From: CALZIK01 sp945787635
GTDB taxonomy: Bacteria; Acidobacteriota; Thermoanaerobaculia; Multivoradales; JAHEKO01
Assembly (NCBI GenBank): GCA_947259725.1
Contig: CAMYNM010000001.1
Span: 372,001 to 436,000, forward strand
DNA length: 64,000 nt
Direction: 5' to 3'
The stretch's first letter is position 1; the number at the start of each line of letters is the position of its first letter. The position numbers and the translations under genes are program-made. This document shows, piece by piece, positions 44,801 to 53,277 of the stretch. The notes beneath the pieces were generated by a model, which did not search any database, was not told the DNA's origin, and was given only the letters and a program-made list of their open reading frames with translations.

Positions 44801-45590
44801 CGGTCGGAGTCACCAGCTGAGCGAGCATCTCCATGAGGTCGGGAGCGGCGCCGAGCGTGCTGAGCACTGACTTCGACATCCGCAGGAACGGATTCATCAC
44901 GTAGTTGAGGTCGGCCGGCATCTCGATCCTAGGAGTCTCCTGCTCGATCTCCAGAAGGGTCTGAAACTCGGTCTCCCGGCCGGCATAGAGCTCGGGCAGG
45001 ACCAGGGTCTGCAGGGTCAGAAGGCGGCGGCGGAGCCGCGGATCCCGCAGCCAGGGGTTGAGACCGGCCTCTAGCCGACACGGGACCTTGGGCCAGCCGT
45101 AGACCTCGCGCCCGGCCGCCACCGACCAGTCGTCGTCGACGAAGATGAACGGCGAGACCGTTGCGAACTCATGGATCATCACCGACTCGCCACCAACACC
45201 CGAGGGCGCCGCGTTCCACTGATTCCAGTGGCCGATCAGCGGTACGGTGAAAAGGATCTCGTTTTGCGCCGACCAGCCCAGGTTGGAGGTTGCCGCCGAC
45301 ATGCGCCCGTAGTTGACGACGGTCAGCAGCACGTAGGGAGCCGCCGGCCGGAACCTGGCGATCTCCGGCGGAACATCCATGTTGAGGTAGCGGTCGCAGA
45401 ACCGCTGCAGGCTGTTCATCTTCGCCCGCAAGGGGAAGCACCGCATGGTGACGTCCTCGAAGTCGAGGGCGCCCAAGCTGGCCTCGACACGGCGATGGCC
45501 GAGACCGGCGAACCTCATCGGCCACCGCGAGTCACGACGCAACTGCTCCGCGATCTCGCGGGACGAGCTGTTTTTACCGGTCTTCCCCAT
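41880..45590 (-). CDS. Giant tandem acetoacetate-decarboxylase-like protein
   Basis: A 1236-residue protein with two copies of an acetoacetate-decarboxylase (ADC) superfamily module: residues about 1-450 (YGRMSAATSNLGWSAQNEI, AAGREVYGWPKVPCRLE) and about 450-870 (YGRMSSTANDIGWWARNEV, TEGREVLGLPTTYCRIL). The Schiff-base lysine is present in the first (Lys168 in WPK) but is Thr603 in the second. Then come two related beta-rich domains (YLGLYVCTNELGEELEVEI and YVGVYEVDPDGAAWDLEIWG) separated by a histone-H1-like lysine-rich linker (KAPAKKPAKRPVKRSAKKSV). There is no signal peptide. ATG at 45590 is chosen; the frame is open to 45710. Function unknown; ADC homologues decarboxylate or condense beta-keto acids. 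Confidence 0.75.
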   Translation of the reverse strand: MGKTGKNSSSREIAEQLRRDSRWPMRFAGLGHRRVEASLGALDFEDVTMRCFPLRAKMNSLQRFCDRYLNMDVPPEIARFRPAAPYVLLTVVNYGRMSAATSNLGWSAQNEILFTVPLIGHWNQWNAAPSGVGGESVMIHEFATVSPFIFVDDDWSVAAGREVYGWPKVPCRLEAGLNPWLRDPRLRRRLLTLQTLVLPELYAGRETEFQTLLEIEQETPRIEMPADLNYVMNPFLRMSKSVLSTLGAAPDLMEMLAQLVTPTGAPGGAASEASPAPIVSLLTQLFRSLTQMPPDLYGNQINLKQFRAPVPRAACYQALNNSRMHVRRFNHGGLMGSAELLRGDPTGGISVVLHRHDAYPILESLGLEVDAEIRRDGKPAAVLKPLVPFWMSLDFRYEPARRICWRAEMAKGETKEGESGHQSGWNAWHGEQRLDPVVPIADGIERIGTTSTRLPEFNTVLGPVVEAVEGPFDFHDVTIRVLPLRASSARLQEALPSVGRQTPYRAVPRSQGGKNDSWVFLVVTSYGRMSSTANDIGWWARNEVGFAFVAESEELIGWGTEGLEGLPMMPPQKCDLSWLHWPYMFADSPIAVTEGREVLGLPTTYCRILNGVDPWLEHDGPVAKDRLLSLSALDYPAIGVGQEAVDQELFEVERLVEESDDGESSVKSSALMEFCAKHLEAFADGVRLRNLSLKEFRDEDSPDRPCYQSVVGFERVIRKRKGHGEIKEDDGLFLKPMRGSYQVRFHRTPSWDIVDALGLKVKSREEGPSGSDTLVCEVIDPFWMRVDLRAELPVDLLHRSVNRPWSFPGYLPFVYNELWFRDFYDKQLGFFEKFMKTYLGGDALPKNELSLEARRRMNDLRREWECDPSIPLLETLDDLVSKLRDPDGGGSRFAPILDLDQSTQRSASVDAAWRDPYLGLYVCTNELGEELEVEIAAEGWGLDALFESTSAVLFANLEIGETVEEATAAASHVALLSQPLYRVEVGGALQENVFCTDDLENRLVFELGEGTERTRLKWEMGPNLDKGAKPTQTWTGVWVAEGGESTGGEDGRRNAGARATQTAPKERLPTAGDPPPGTSAKPSKAPAKKPAKRPVKRSAKKSVTKSTKKSIKEKLAPVWPDPRFLKRYDYVGVYEVDPDGAAWDLEIWGAPQDDARGKLTTVLYARTRDETKLLLVPDADHPHVFCETNAEDALLRLTFRFRGRGKKASQVEYKHRMAAEQSWTRPTEAVTGTRKK

Positions 45591-45968
45591 CTGAGGTGCG
45601 CCGCAAACTGCGAGGAGCGGCGTCAGTATACCCCCGGCAGCAGGGCCAAGGTATCGGCTGCGAGGGGCGGTACCCGGACCGAGGGTGGGGCCGCAAACCT
45701 CTCTCTCCACGGTCAGGACCTGCCCGTAGAGGTGGTGTAAAGTACCGCGATCATTGAAAAAGTTTACTTGCTCACAGGCAACTACGCGCCGATAGAAGAC
45801 TCGAAAACCGTTAATGACAGTTCGACGACGACTGAGAGGGCATTGGCCTGCCGGCGCTCGAGCTCGAGCCGCTGTGAGACGTTACATAGCGGTCCAAAGC
45901 CGATCTGTTCAGACTGCGCTTGTTCGTTGTGCGAACAAGCGAAACCAAGCACGGGAAAGGAGCGTCTG
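45591..45968. other. 378-bp divergent intergenic region
   Basis: The largest gap in the window, between the minus-strand ADC-like gene and the plus-strand cytochrome gene. It has lower GC near 45750-45800 (TTGAAAAAGTTTACTTG), a likely promoter area, and a perfect 10-bp inverted repeat at 45917-45941. No ORF of coding character is seen, and no RNA family is recognised. Confidence 0.5.
45917..45941. promoter_or_regulatory. 10-bp inverted repeat upstream of decaheme cytochrome
   Basis: CGCTTGTTCG - TTGTG - CGAACAAGCG, perfect, ending 27 nt before the ATG at 45969. As DNA it could be an operator; as RNA it is a stable 5'-leader hairpin just before the AAAGGAG ribosome site. No T-run, so it is not an intrinsic terminator. 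Confidence 0.55.
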
Positions 45969-46877
45969 ATGAGAGCTCGAAGAAGACTGGCGATGGGAAT
46001 GGGGCTGGTGTTGCTTCTCGTTCTGGGGACCGGCGTTGCGATTGGCGCCGACCAGGAAGAGATGGCCGCGAGCTACGTCGGCAGCGACATGTGCGTCGAA
46101 TGCCACGAGGGCTATCAGGAAAAGCTTGCCAAGACCCAACACGGGAAGGCCGGCTTCGCCAAGCTGTCGGACCGCGGCTGCGAGTCCTGTCACGGGCCCG
46201 GCAGCCAGCACCTCGAAGACCCCGAGGCGTTTCAACCCCGGGTCACGGACCTCAGCAAGGCCGATCAGTCCGCAATGTGCCAGACGTGTCACGACGGCGG
46301 CAGTCAGTTCTTCTGGGAAGGCAGCGCGCACGACACCCGCGGTCTGGCGTGCACCGATTGTCACGGCGTACATGACTACAAGTCCGAGACCGCCCAACTC
46401 AAGGCGAGCTCCTCGATGGAGCAGTGCTTCTCCTGCCACAAGGATGTCCGCGCCGAAACCTGGAAGCGATCTCACCATCCGATTCGGGAGGGCCAGATCG
46501 GCTGCGCCGACTGCCACAACCCACACGGCGCGCAATCCGACAAGATGGTCAACGCGGCCTCGATCAACGACCAGTGCTACTCGTGTCATGCCGAAAAGCG
46601 CGGCCCGTTCCTCTGGGACCACGCCCCGGTTCGCGAGGCCTGCACCAACTGTCACACCCCACACGGATCCAACCACCTGAAGCTGCAGAAGACCTCGGTC
46701 CCCTACATCTGCCAGCAATGCCACTCGAACACGCGCCACCCCGGGACGCTCTACGACCGGACCCGGCTCGCCGACGGGACCAACCCGGCCAACCGTGAGT
46801 TCAGTCGCGCCTGCGTGAACTGCCACTCGGCGATCCACGGCAGCAACCACCCGTCCGGATGGGCTCTCTCGAGGTAG
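45969..46877 (+). CDS. Decaheme c-type cytochrome (MtrA/DmsE type)
   Basis: A 302-residue exported cytochrome. Signal peptide MRARRRLAMGMGLVLLLVLG to VAIGA, then ten CXXCH heme sites: CVECH, CESCH, CQTCH, CTDCH, CFSCH, CADCH, CYSCH, CTNCH, CQQCH and CVNCH. Many distal His residues (HHPIREGQ, HNPHGAQ, HTPHGSNH) suggest bis-His coordination. Length and heme count match MtrA, DmsE and PioA, which thread a porin to carry electrons across the outer membrane. ATG at 45969 has AAAGGAG 7 nt upstream. The porin gene follows after 10 bp. Confidence 0.94.
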   Translation: MRARRRLAMGMGLVLLLVLGTGVAIGADQEEMAASYVGSDMCVECHEGYQEKLAKTQHGKAGFAKLSDRGCESCHGPGSQHLEDPEAFQPRVTDLSKADQSAMCQTCHDGGSQFFWEGSAHDTRGLACTDCHGVHDYKSETAQLKASSSMEQCFSCHKDVRAETWKRSHHPIREGQIGCADCHNPHGAQSDKMVNAASINDQCYSCHAEKRGPFLWDHAPVREACTNCHTPHGSNHLKLQKTSVPYICQQCHSNTRHPGTLYDRTRLADGTNPANREFSRACVNCHSAIHGSNHPSGWALSR

Positions 46878-46887
46878 GAGGATTTCG

Positions 46888-49059
46888 ATGATCAAAAAGA
46901 CACAAGCGCATCTTTTTGCAGCGAGCATCCTGCTCGCTCTACTGGCCGTCGGGCTCCCGGCGCACGCCGCGGCTTCCGAGCATGACGATTTCAAGCTCTG
47001 GGTCGAGGCGGTCGACCTCTGGGTGATCGAAAAGGACCAGGACACGAGCTCGTCCCAGTTTCAGGAGTACCGAGACCTTTCGAGCGGGTTGTGGGCCGGG
47101 CTCAATCTGTTCGGCGAAAGCGCCGAGGGCGGAGATCGCAACTTCGCGGTCCGGCTGCGCGGCATCGGCCGCGACGACGCCCGCTACACCTTCGACTACC
47201 GGCTCGAGGGTGAGTACTCCTTCAGCCTGGACTACAACCAGATCGTTCACCGCTTCGGCAACGACGCCGGCATGCCCTGGGACCGGCCCGAGCTCAACCG
47301 GCTCGAGTTTCCCGATCCGATCCAGGGCGTGAGCCAGGACGACATCCTGGCGTTCGTCGCCAGCGCCGATCGCATCGACCTGGGCCTCAGACGCGACCGC
47401 ACCCGGGCGCGGTTCGATCTGGGCAAGATGGGCAAGATGGCCTGGTCGTTCGACTACGCGCAGGAGAACCGCAACGGTGACCGTCCGCTGGCCGTCGCCT
47501 TCGGCTTCGGCAACGTGCAGGAGATCCCTGAACCCATCGACTACACCACGACCGGAGCGGAGATCTCGGGCGAGTTCAACGGTGAGAAGGGCGGTGTCAG
47601 ATTCGGCTACCGCATTTCGAAGTTCGAAAACCAGAATGACTCCGTCGTCTGGGACAACATCTTCAATGCCGTCGAAGCCGACCGCAATCCCTCCCGCGGC
47701 AGGTATGATCTCGCACCAGAAAACGATTCTAAGATGTTCTTCGTGGACGGGCGGGCTCGAGTGGGAGAGTGGTGGTTCAACGGCAACCTGGTCCAGAACA
47801 CGATGAACCAGGACGACTTCCTGCTGCCCTACACCATTAACACGGGGATCACTGGTGTAAACCTCGACGGCTCGACCTTTCCAGCCGCGTCGGCGGGTGT
47901 CCCGGTCACCAATGCCGATAACGAGGCGGAGATCCTGAACGCCTCCGCCAACGCCGGCACCCAGCTCGGCGAGGACTGGACCCTGACACTGCGCTACCGG
48001 ACCTACGATTACGACAACAACTCACCGCGCATCGAGTTCCCGGGCTACTCGCGCCTGGACGAGCGTTGGAGCGACGATCACCTGATCACGGTGCCCTACT
48101 CCTACAGCCGCGACAATCTTGGCGTCGAGCTGGGCTGGGACGTCAGCAATACGACGAACCTGGCACTGGCCTACACGCAGGAGAGCTGGGATCGCGAGTT
48201 CCGCGAGATCAACGACTCCGACGAAGACATTCTCAAGCTCAGCCTCAACAGCCGGCCCAATGACAAAATGACCGTGCGCGGCAGCTGGGCGACCGGCGAC
48301 CGCTCGATCGGCACCTACCGTACCGAGGCCCAGTTGGTTTTCTTCGTCGAGGAGCACGGTATCGACAACCTGCCGGGCCTGCGCAAGTACGACGAGGCGG
48401 CGCGTGACGTCGACGACTACGAGATTGCGGTCCAGCTGTTCCCCAAGGACTCGTGGAACTTCAGCTTCGGTCTTTCCGGCCGGGACGAGGACTACGGCGC
48501 AAGCGAGTTCGGCCTGATTACGGACGAGACCGGCAACTTCAACTTCGAGCTCGGCTACACGCCCGGGGCCAACTTGAACTTCTACCTCTTCGGCCACAAC
48601 GAGGACCGGGACGTCTTCCAGCGCAACCGCCAGTCCGGAAGCACGCTCTCGACCGATCCCGAGGACACCTGGACCGCGGCGTTCAACGAGGACACCATGA
48701 CCTGGGGCCTGGGCCTGAACTCGAAGAACGACAGCGGCTGGACCTGGGATCTGTCGGTCCATATGTCGGACACCGACGGCGAGATCGACTTCGAAACTCC
48801 GCCGGGGGGCTCACCGAGCGCGGCAGTCGACATCTCCAACTACGAGGACATCGAACTCGTGACCGCTTGGCTCAAGGTGAGCTATGAGCTCAACGAAAGC
48901 GTCTCCTGCGGCGCCTTCTATCTCTACGAGGATTACACCATCGACAGCTTCATCCGTCAGGGGCTGCAGCCCTTCCTGGCGGGCACGCTGCTCTTGCTGG
49001 GGAACGACGGCGACTACAAGGCCAACGTCTTCGGAGTCCACGTGAAGCTCAAGATCTAG
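46888..49059 (+). CDS. MtrB/PioB-family outer-membrane porin
   Basis: A 723-residue protein with a signal peptide (MIKKTQAHLFAASILLALLA to AHAAA) and alternating beta strands throughout (for example YTFDYRLEGEYSFSLDYNQI, WTLTLRYRTYDY, NLALAYTQESWDREF), ending AWLKVSYELNESVSCGAFYLY and VHVKLKI, as in MtrB/PioB barrels of 26-28 strands. It encloses the decaheme cytochrome to form a transmembrane electron conduit. The CXXC near the start of Shewanella MtrB is absent. Start ATG after AGGAGG. No outer-surface cytochrome gene (MtrC/OmcA) is nearby. Confidence 0.9.
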   Translation: MIKKTQAHLFAASILLALLAVGLPAHAAASEHDDFKLWVEAVDLWVIEKDQDTSSSQFQEYRDLSSGLWAGLNLFGESAEGGDRNFAVRLRGIGRDDARYTFDYRLEGEYSFSLDYNQIVHRFGNDAGMPWDRPELNRLEFPDPIQGVSQDDILAFVASADRIDLGLRRDRTRARFDLGKMGKMAWSFDYAQENRNGDRPLAVAFGFGNVQEIPEPIDYTTTGAEISGEFNGEKGGVRFGYRISKFENQNDSVVWDNIFNAVEADRNPSRGRYDLAPENDSKMFFVDGRARVGEWWFNGNLVQNTMNQDDFLLPYTINTGITGVNLDGSTFPAASAGVPVTNADNEAEILNASANAGTQLGEDWTLTLRYRTYDYDNNSPRIEFPGYSRLDERWSDDHLITVPYSYSRDNLGVELGWDVSNTTNLALAYTQESWDREFREINDSDEDILKLSLNSRPNDKMTVRGSWATGDRSIGTYRTEAQLVFFVEEHGIDNLPGLRKYDEAARDVDDYEIAVQLFPKDSWNFSFGLSGRDEDYGASEFGLITDETGNFNFELGYTPGANLNFYLFGHNEDRDVFQRNRQSGSTLSTDPEDTWTAAFNEDTMTWGLGLNSKNDSGWTWDLSVHMSDTDGEIDFETPPGGSPSAAVDISNYEDIELVTAWLKVSYELNESVSCGAFYLYEDYTIDSFIRQGLQPFLAGTLLLLGNDGDYKANVFGVHVKLKI

Positions 49060-49088
49060 GCCGGGCTTTTTCGGGCTGGGACCTCCTT

Positions 49089-49122
49089 GGCGCCGCTCCG
49101 GAAGGGGCGGCGCCCCCTTTTT
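49089..49122 (+). terminator. Rho-independent terminator of the cytochrome-porin operon
   Basis: An 11-bp stem GGCGCCGCTCC / GGGGCGGCGCC (one T-G pair) with a GGAA tetraloop, followed by CCCTTTTT, 29 bp after the porin stop. Confidence 0.88.
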
Positions 49123-49202
49123 CTTCCCGAGCTCCGCTCAGCCCGTGGACGGCCCCGCGACGCTGGTGTTTGAAGGACCATGCCCGGCGCCGTTAGCGCC
49201 GG

Positions 49203-51182
49203 CTATCGATTACGTCGGCGGATGCCCGGGTATCTCTTGGGCAGCGGCAGGTCCAGTTCGGTCACATCGTAGCCGTTCGCCCTGAGGTGATCGACGATCT
49301 CGAGCTCGACCTCCTCGGCTCCGGGAAGCTCGAACGGGTCGCACGAAGCGGTGTGACTCTCGAGGTCGTCGACGCGCATCCGCCGAGCGTCGAGGTCCAG
49401 GCGGTAGGCCCGCTGGCAGACGATCGTGGTGACCGACCCAAGAGCGTAGAACGGCGGGCCCACCTGACGCGGATCCACCCGCCAGCCCAGCGTGGTCGCC
49501 TCCCCGCCGACCTTGGTCTTCTTGGCGCTGATGACTCTGCGCATCCGCCCCGGATCCGAACGCAGCAGCGACAGACCACTCATCCAGTCGGGGACCGGCG
49601 AGCCCAGGTAGTCGAGAACCGTGGGCGCAATGTCCAGGTTGGCCGTTGTGCTGGTGATCGTCCTGGCGTGTTCTCCGCCCGGAAAGCGAAACAGAAGCGG
49701 CGTCCTGCTCTCGGTGGTGAACCTCATGCCGTGGTCGGAGAAGACGACGATCAAAGTCTCGTCCCATAGGCCGAGTTCGCGGAGCTTCGCCTCGATCCGG
49801 GCGAAGTAGCCATCCACGGACAAGAGGGCGTCGTCGAAGAAGTTGGGGTCCCAATCCTCGCGCTGCACCAGACCCCGAGAGAAGCTCGTGGTCGGGGAGC
49901 TGAACATCGGACCGTGTGTCGTCATCAGGTGGACGTGGGCAAAAAACGGTCGCCGAGCCCTGTCTAGAAAAGACTCCAGCTCCTGGATCCGGCCGTCGTC
50001 ATTGCCGCGTTCCGTGCCAGCGAGCTTGACTTCGGAGTAGGCGTCACTCATCGCCCGCCGGCCGGTGAGGTGCAGGAGCCTGCTCACGAGCCGATCGATC
50101 ATGGTCTCCATCAGGTAGGTCGTCGCGTATCCGAACGACCCGCTCAACCGCCAAGCCGCCCGGTAGGTTCCCTGCTTGCGCCCGTTGGACTCGTCGAAGC
50201 CCTCACGCAGGTTCAGGTCGTAGGCGTCGGCATAGTGGCGGAGCGTGATGCTGGTGGTCGAGTAGCCGAGTCGTTTGAGCGCCGCCGGAAGATGGCGATA
50301 GGCATCCTCGCCCTTCAGGATGTCCGGCGGGAAGATCAGTCCGGTCTCGGTTGGTAGACGGCCGGTGAGAATCGAAGCGATCGAGGCACCAGTGTGGGCG
50401 GCATTGGGGAAGTTGTTCTCGCCGATCAGGGACGTCGAAGCGAGCCGCTCGATCGCCGGAGTGGTTCGTCGTTCGTATCCGTAGGCGGACATGTGCCCGG
50501 CGTCGATCCCGTCTCCGGAGAAAAACAGGATATTGGGTCCTCGGGAAGGCTCGATCATTGCGCCAACCGTGGATCCGGCGTCGCCGACGCCCCTCCCGAA
50601 CCCAACCAGGAGAATAGTTCCGGCGACGCATGCAACCGGCAGGAGCCGACCGATCCAGCTCCACGCGCGAGCCTCTCGGCGGGCCGAGCGGGTCCACTTC
50701 CCGACCAGCCGATACGAACCGGCCAGCAGGCCGGCGAGCAGCATGAGATAGGCGCTTCGTTGCGCGAAGCTCGACGTGCTTTGCACGCCCCAGCCGAGCA
50801 CCGTGTAGGTGAAGTTGTCGACCAGCAGGAAACCGAGCGCGCCGAGCGCCAAGCTTGCGGGCACCCGCGCCGCAGCCGTCGCCAGCTTGCGAGCGCGCTC
50901 ACCCCTGAGAATCCATGTCATGACCTGGATGGGGAACAGGGCACAACAACCCCACAGTGCGGCCACCAGCGTTGAGGCTCCCAGAACCGACGCTTTCTGC
51001 CCCGGACTCATGGCGCTCAAAAACGACGGCTTGGTGACCTGAAAGAGCCACTCCATGAAGACGAGCAGGGCGAAGCTCGCCACCGTGCCCAGGGCGAGAG
51101 CCGACCATCTCGAGCCAACGACTCGCCTGCCGTCGGAGCCACCGAGCGGCGGCAGCGTTGTCGAGTGGCCAGCCGTAGCCAC
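49203..51182 (-). CDS. Membrane-anchored alkaline-phosphatase-superfamily (sulfatase-like) enzyme
   Basis: A 659-residue protein. N-terminal four or five membrane helices (ALALGTVASFALLVFMEWLF, TLVAALWGCCALFPIQVMTW, SAYLMLLAGLLAGSYRL) to about residue 200, then a sulfatase/phosphotransferase domain: NILFFSGDGIDAGHMSAYGY (metal Asp), NAAHTGASIASILTGRLP with Thr264 at the nucleophile position, and LIVVFSDHGMRF (metal Asp-His). Thr instead of the sulfatase Cys/Ser points to a phosphoglycerol, phosphoethanolamine or similar transferase (LtaS-like) more than an arylsulfatase. GTG start. Likely acts on a surface polymer in the periplasm. Confidence 0.82.
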   Translation of the reverse strand: MATAGHSTTLPPLGGSDGRRVVGSRWSALALGTVASFALLVFMEWLFQVTKPSFLSAMSPGQKASVLGASTLVAALWGCCALFPIQVMTWILRGERARKLATAAARVPASLALGALGFLLVDNFTYTVLGWGVQSTSSFAQRSAYLMLLAGLLAGSYRLVGKWTRSARREARAWSWIGRLLPVACVAGTILLVGFGRGVGDAGSTVGAMIEPSRGPNILFFSGDGIDAGHMSAYGYERRTTPAIERLASTSLIGENNFPNAAHTGASIASILTGRLPTETGLIFPPDILKGEDAYRHLPAALKRLGYSTTSITLRHYADAYDLNLREGFDESNGRKQGTYRAAWRLSGSFGYATTYLMETMIDRLVSRLLHLTGRRAMSDAYSEVKLAGTERGNDDGRIQELESFLDRARRPFFAHVHLMTTHGPMFSSPTTSFSRGLVQREDWDPNFFDDALLSVDGYFARIEAKLRELGLWDETLIVVFSDHGMRFTTESRTPLLFRFPGGEHARTITSTTANLDIAPTVLDYLGSPVPDWMSGLSLLRSDPGRMRRVISAKKTKVGGEATTLGWRVDPRQVGPPFYALGSVTTIVCQRAYRLDLDARRMRVDDLESHTASCDPFELPGAEEVELEIVDHLRANGYDVTELDLPLPKRYPGIRRRNR

Positions 51183-51190
51183 CAGCCGAG

Positions 51191-53230
51191 CTACCCGCAG
51201 CCGGCGATCGAACTGGCGACAAAGTCCGACCGAGCGCCCTCGGTGATGGCTGAGTACGCGACCGCCACGTCACACTTGAGCACCAGGAAGTCACTCGGTT
51301 CGAGCAGGAAGGTTGCGCCACCCTCCGCCAACTCGATCGATCTCTTTTCCGACCGGTTGACGACCACCTCGAGGCCAGATTGGTACCGGACCCTGAGGAT
51401 GCCGAGCCGTTCGGCGAGCCGGCGATCCACGCGGGCAGGAGAGATCGAGGGCAGGACGCTGCGCAGCGCGCCCGACAGCGACAGCCACTCGCCGCCCACC
51501 CGGTAGTCGATCCGCTCGACCTCACTCGAAAGATACTCGGGCTGGAGAACGCTCAAGAAATCGTATTTGCGCTGCAGTTCGAGCTCGTTGAGCGGTTCGA
51601 AATAGGTGCGGCCCAAGAAGCCGGCGTTGCCGAAGGCAATCTCGGTGGCCAGGTAGCGGCGAAACTGCGCCGGCGAATACTCCCGTTTGCGTTTGAAGAA
51701 CCGCGAAAAGTAGCCCGCACCGTGCGGCACAAAGAGCGAGTGAAGCACCCGCAGCTTGTAGTCGACGATCGCCGGAGTTCTCGTGCCCCGCACACCGTCG
51801 ATCTCCTGGTGCAAAGAGCGTGGGTCCGCTTCGATGGCGTCCACGTATCCCGCCCAGATGCGGCTCGAGCCGCCCTTGCCCTCACCGGCGACAGGCCCCT
51901 CGTGCTTCCTGCGGACGTACGACAGCAGCCGACGGTAGTGCTCGAAGGTGGCGAGCTGGCGACCGGCGCCTTTGACTCTGGCGTCAAAATCCACCTTCAT
52001 GGAAGGCAAGATGGCTGAGTGCACGTCCAGGTAGGAAGCGGAGGTCAAATACTTCTCGTGTAGCAGGGGCTCCACTTTGCGGGCGTGGCGCTCCGCCTTG
52101 GACGGCTTCATCAGGTAGCTCTGCCCTCCGGTCGGCGACTTCCAGGCCTCGATCGGCTGGCCGCTGGAGCTCAGCGCGAGGTGCCCGGCCTTCCACGCGT
52201 TCGAGTTCGGATAGAAGTCGACGTAGTTCGTGTGCAGAGCAAAGAGATAGCCGTTGTCGCGTGCCAGCCGCGACACCTCTTTGAGGCCATCCTTGCCACC
52301 CATCTCCGGCGACGGCGGCAGCGTCGTCGGCAGCCCATTGTCGTACCCGTGGCGCTGCCAGATGTGAACGATCGCAAAGACGTTGTCGAAGCCGCGGGCC
52401 ACCACTTGGCCCAGATCGGCCAGGTAGGCGTCGAACGACCGCCGCCACAGATCCACCACCAGGTACCGGGAGAGTTTCTCCCGATATGGAGAGACCGGAT
52501 TGTCGGGGCGGAAGAAGGTGTCTTCGATTCGCGAAGACACGGTGATGCGAACCGTCTCGCGAAGCGAGTTACGCGAGCCGTCTGAAAGCGTTCTGTAGAA
52601 GGCCCATGGGGCGAAGGACGCGGAGGTCGACGACACATAGTGCTTCGTCGGCCAGACTTCCGATGCGTTAGACAGCCTTGGATCGAGTAGCGCGGACGTA
52701 AAAAGGCCGCGAGAAAACAGGACCTTGTGCCCGTAGGGGAGGTCGACGATCTTGGGCTCGGGCGTATCCTCCGAGCGCAAAAGATCGAAGAGGATGACGG
52801 CGTCGGAGTCGGAGCGGTAGTCCAAGACCAGGGTTTTACCCTCCAGGCGAACCTCGACCGTGAAGTCGAACCGCTTCCCTTCGAAGATCCATCGAAACTT
52901 GGCCTTGTGGAAATCGTCGGCTACCGTCTCTCTCAGGAGGAGCACCTCGTGTCGGTCTTCAAGGGCGTCGACGATCTCGCCGGCCAGGAAGAACTGGGTG
53001 ATGCCGCCTTTGAACGCCGGGTAGAACGAGATCTCACCGGGCTTATCGCTCCGCGCGACCTCGAGATCGCTGAGCGTGCCGGTTTCCGGCGTGAAGCGAT
53101 AGACCACCTCACCGGTAGCGTCCTGGTAGGTAAAGTCCACGCCCCAGGCGGGGCCGGTCAGGCCTGCCAGAATCACGCAGCCGGCTCGCAGCCGTTTGAA
53201 GCCTGAACGCACTGATGTCACGGCGGCCAT
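51191..53230 (-). CDS. Exported TIM-barrel glycoside-hydrolase-like protein
   Basis: A 679-residue protein with a weak signal peptide (MAAVTSVRSGFKRLRAGCVI, then LAGLTGPAWG). An N-terminal beta-rich domain (about 30-270, TYQDATGEVVYRFTPETGTL) precedes what looks like a TIM barrel: FDNVFAIVHIWQRHGYDNGLP, YLFALHTNYVDFYPNS, YLDVHSAILPSMKVDFDARV. It resembles large glycosidase-like proteins of the DUF5696/GH101 kind, but I cannot assign a family or catalytic residues firmly. ATG at 53230 is chosen to start the signal peptide. It lies 8 bp upstream of the membrane phosphatase-like gene, same strand. Confidence 0.55.
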   Translation of the reverse strand: MAAVTSVRSGFKRLRAGCVILAGLTGPAWGVDFTYQDATGEVVYRFTPETGTLSDLEVARSDKPGEISFYPAFKGGITQFFLAGEIVDALEDRHEVLLLRETVADDFHKAKFRWIFEGKRFDFTVEVRLEGKTLVLDYRSDSDAVILFDLLRSEDTPEPKIVDLPYGHKVLFSRGLFTSALLDPRLSNASEVWPTKHYVSSTSASFAPWAFYRTLSDGSRNSLRETVRITVSSRIEDTFFRPDNPVSPYREKLSRYLVVDLWRRSFDAYLADLGQVVARGFDNVFAIVHIWQRHGYDNGLPTTLPPSPEMGGKDGLKEVSRLARDNGYLFALHTNYVDFYPNSNAWKAGHLALSSSGQPIEAWKSPTGGQSYLMKPSKAERHARKVEPLLHEKYLTSASYLDVHSAILPSMKVDFDARVKGAGRQLATFEHYRRLLSYVRRKHEGPVAGEGKGGSSRIWAGYVDAIEADPRSLHQEIDGVRGTRTPAIVDYKLRVLHSLFVPHGAGYFSRFFKRKREYSPAQFRRYLATEIAFGNAGFLGRTYFEPLNELELQRKYDFLSVLQPEYLSSEVERIDYRVGGEWLSLSGALRSVLPSISPARVDRRLAERLGILRVRYQSGLEVVVNRSEKRSIELAEGGATFLLEPSDFLVLKCDVAVAYSAITEGARSDFVASSIAGCG

Positions 53231-53277
53231 CCTAGCCCGGTCGGAGCGCCGAGCCAACAATCCATCGCCCGGCCGGA

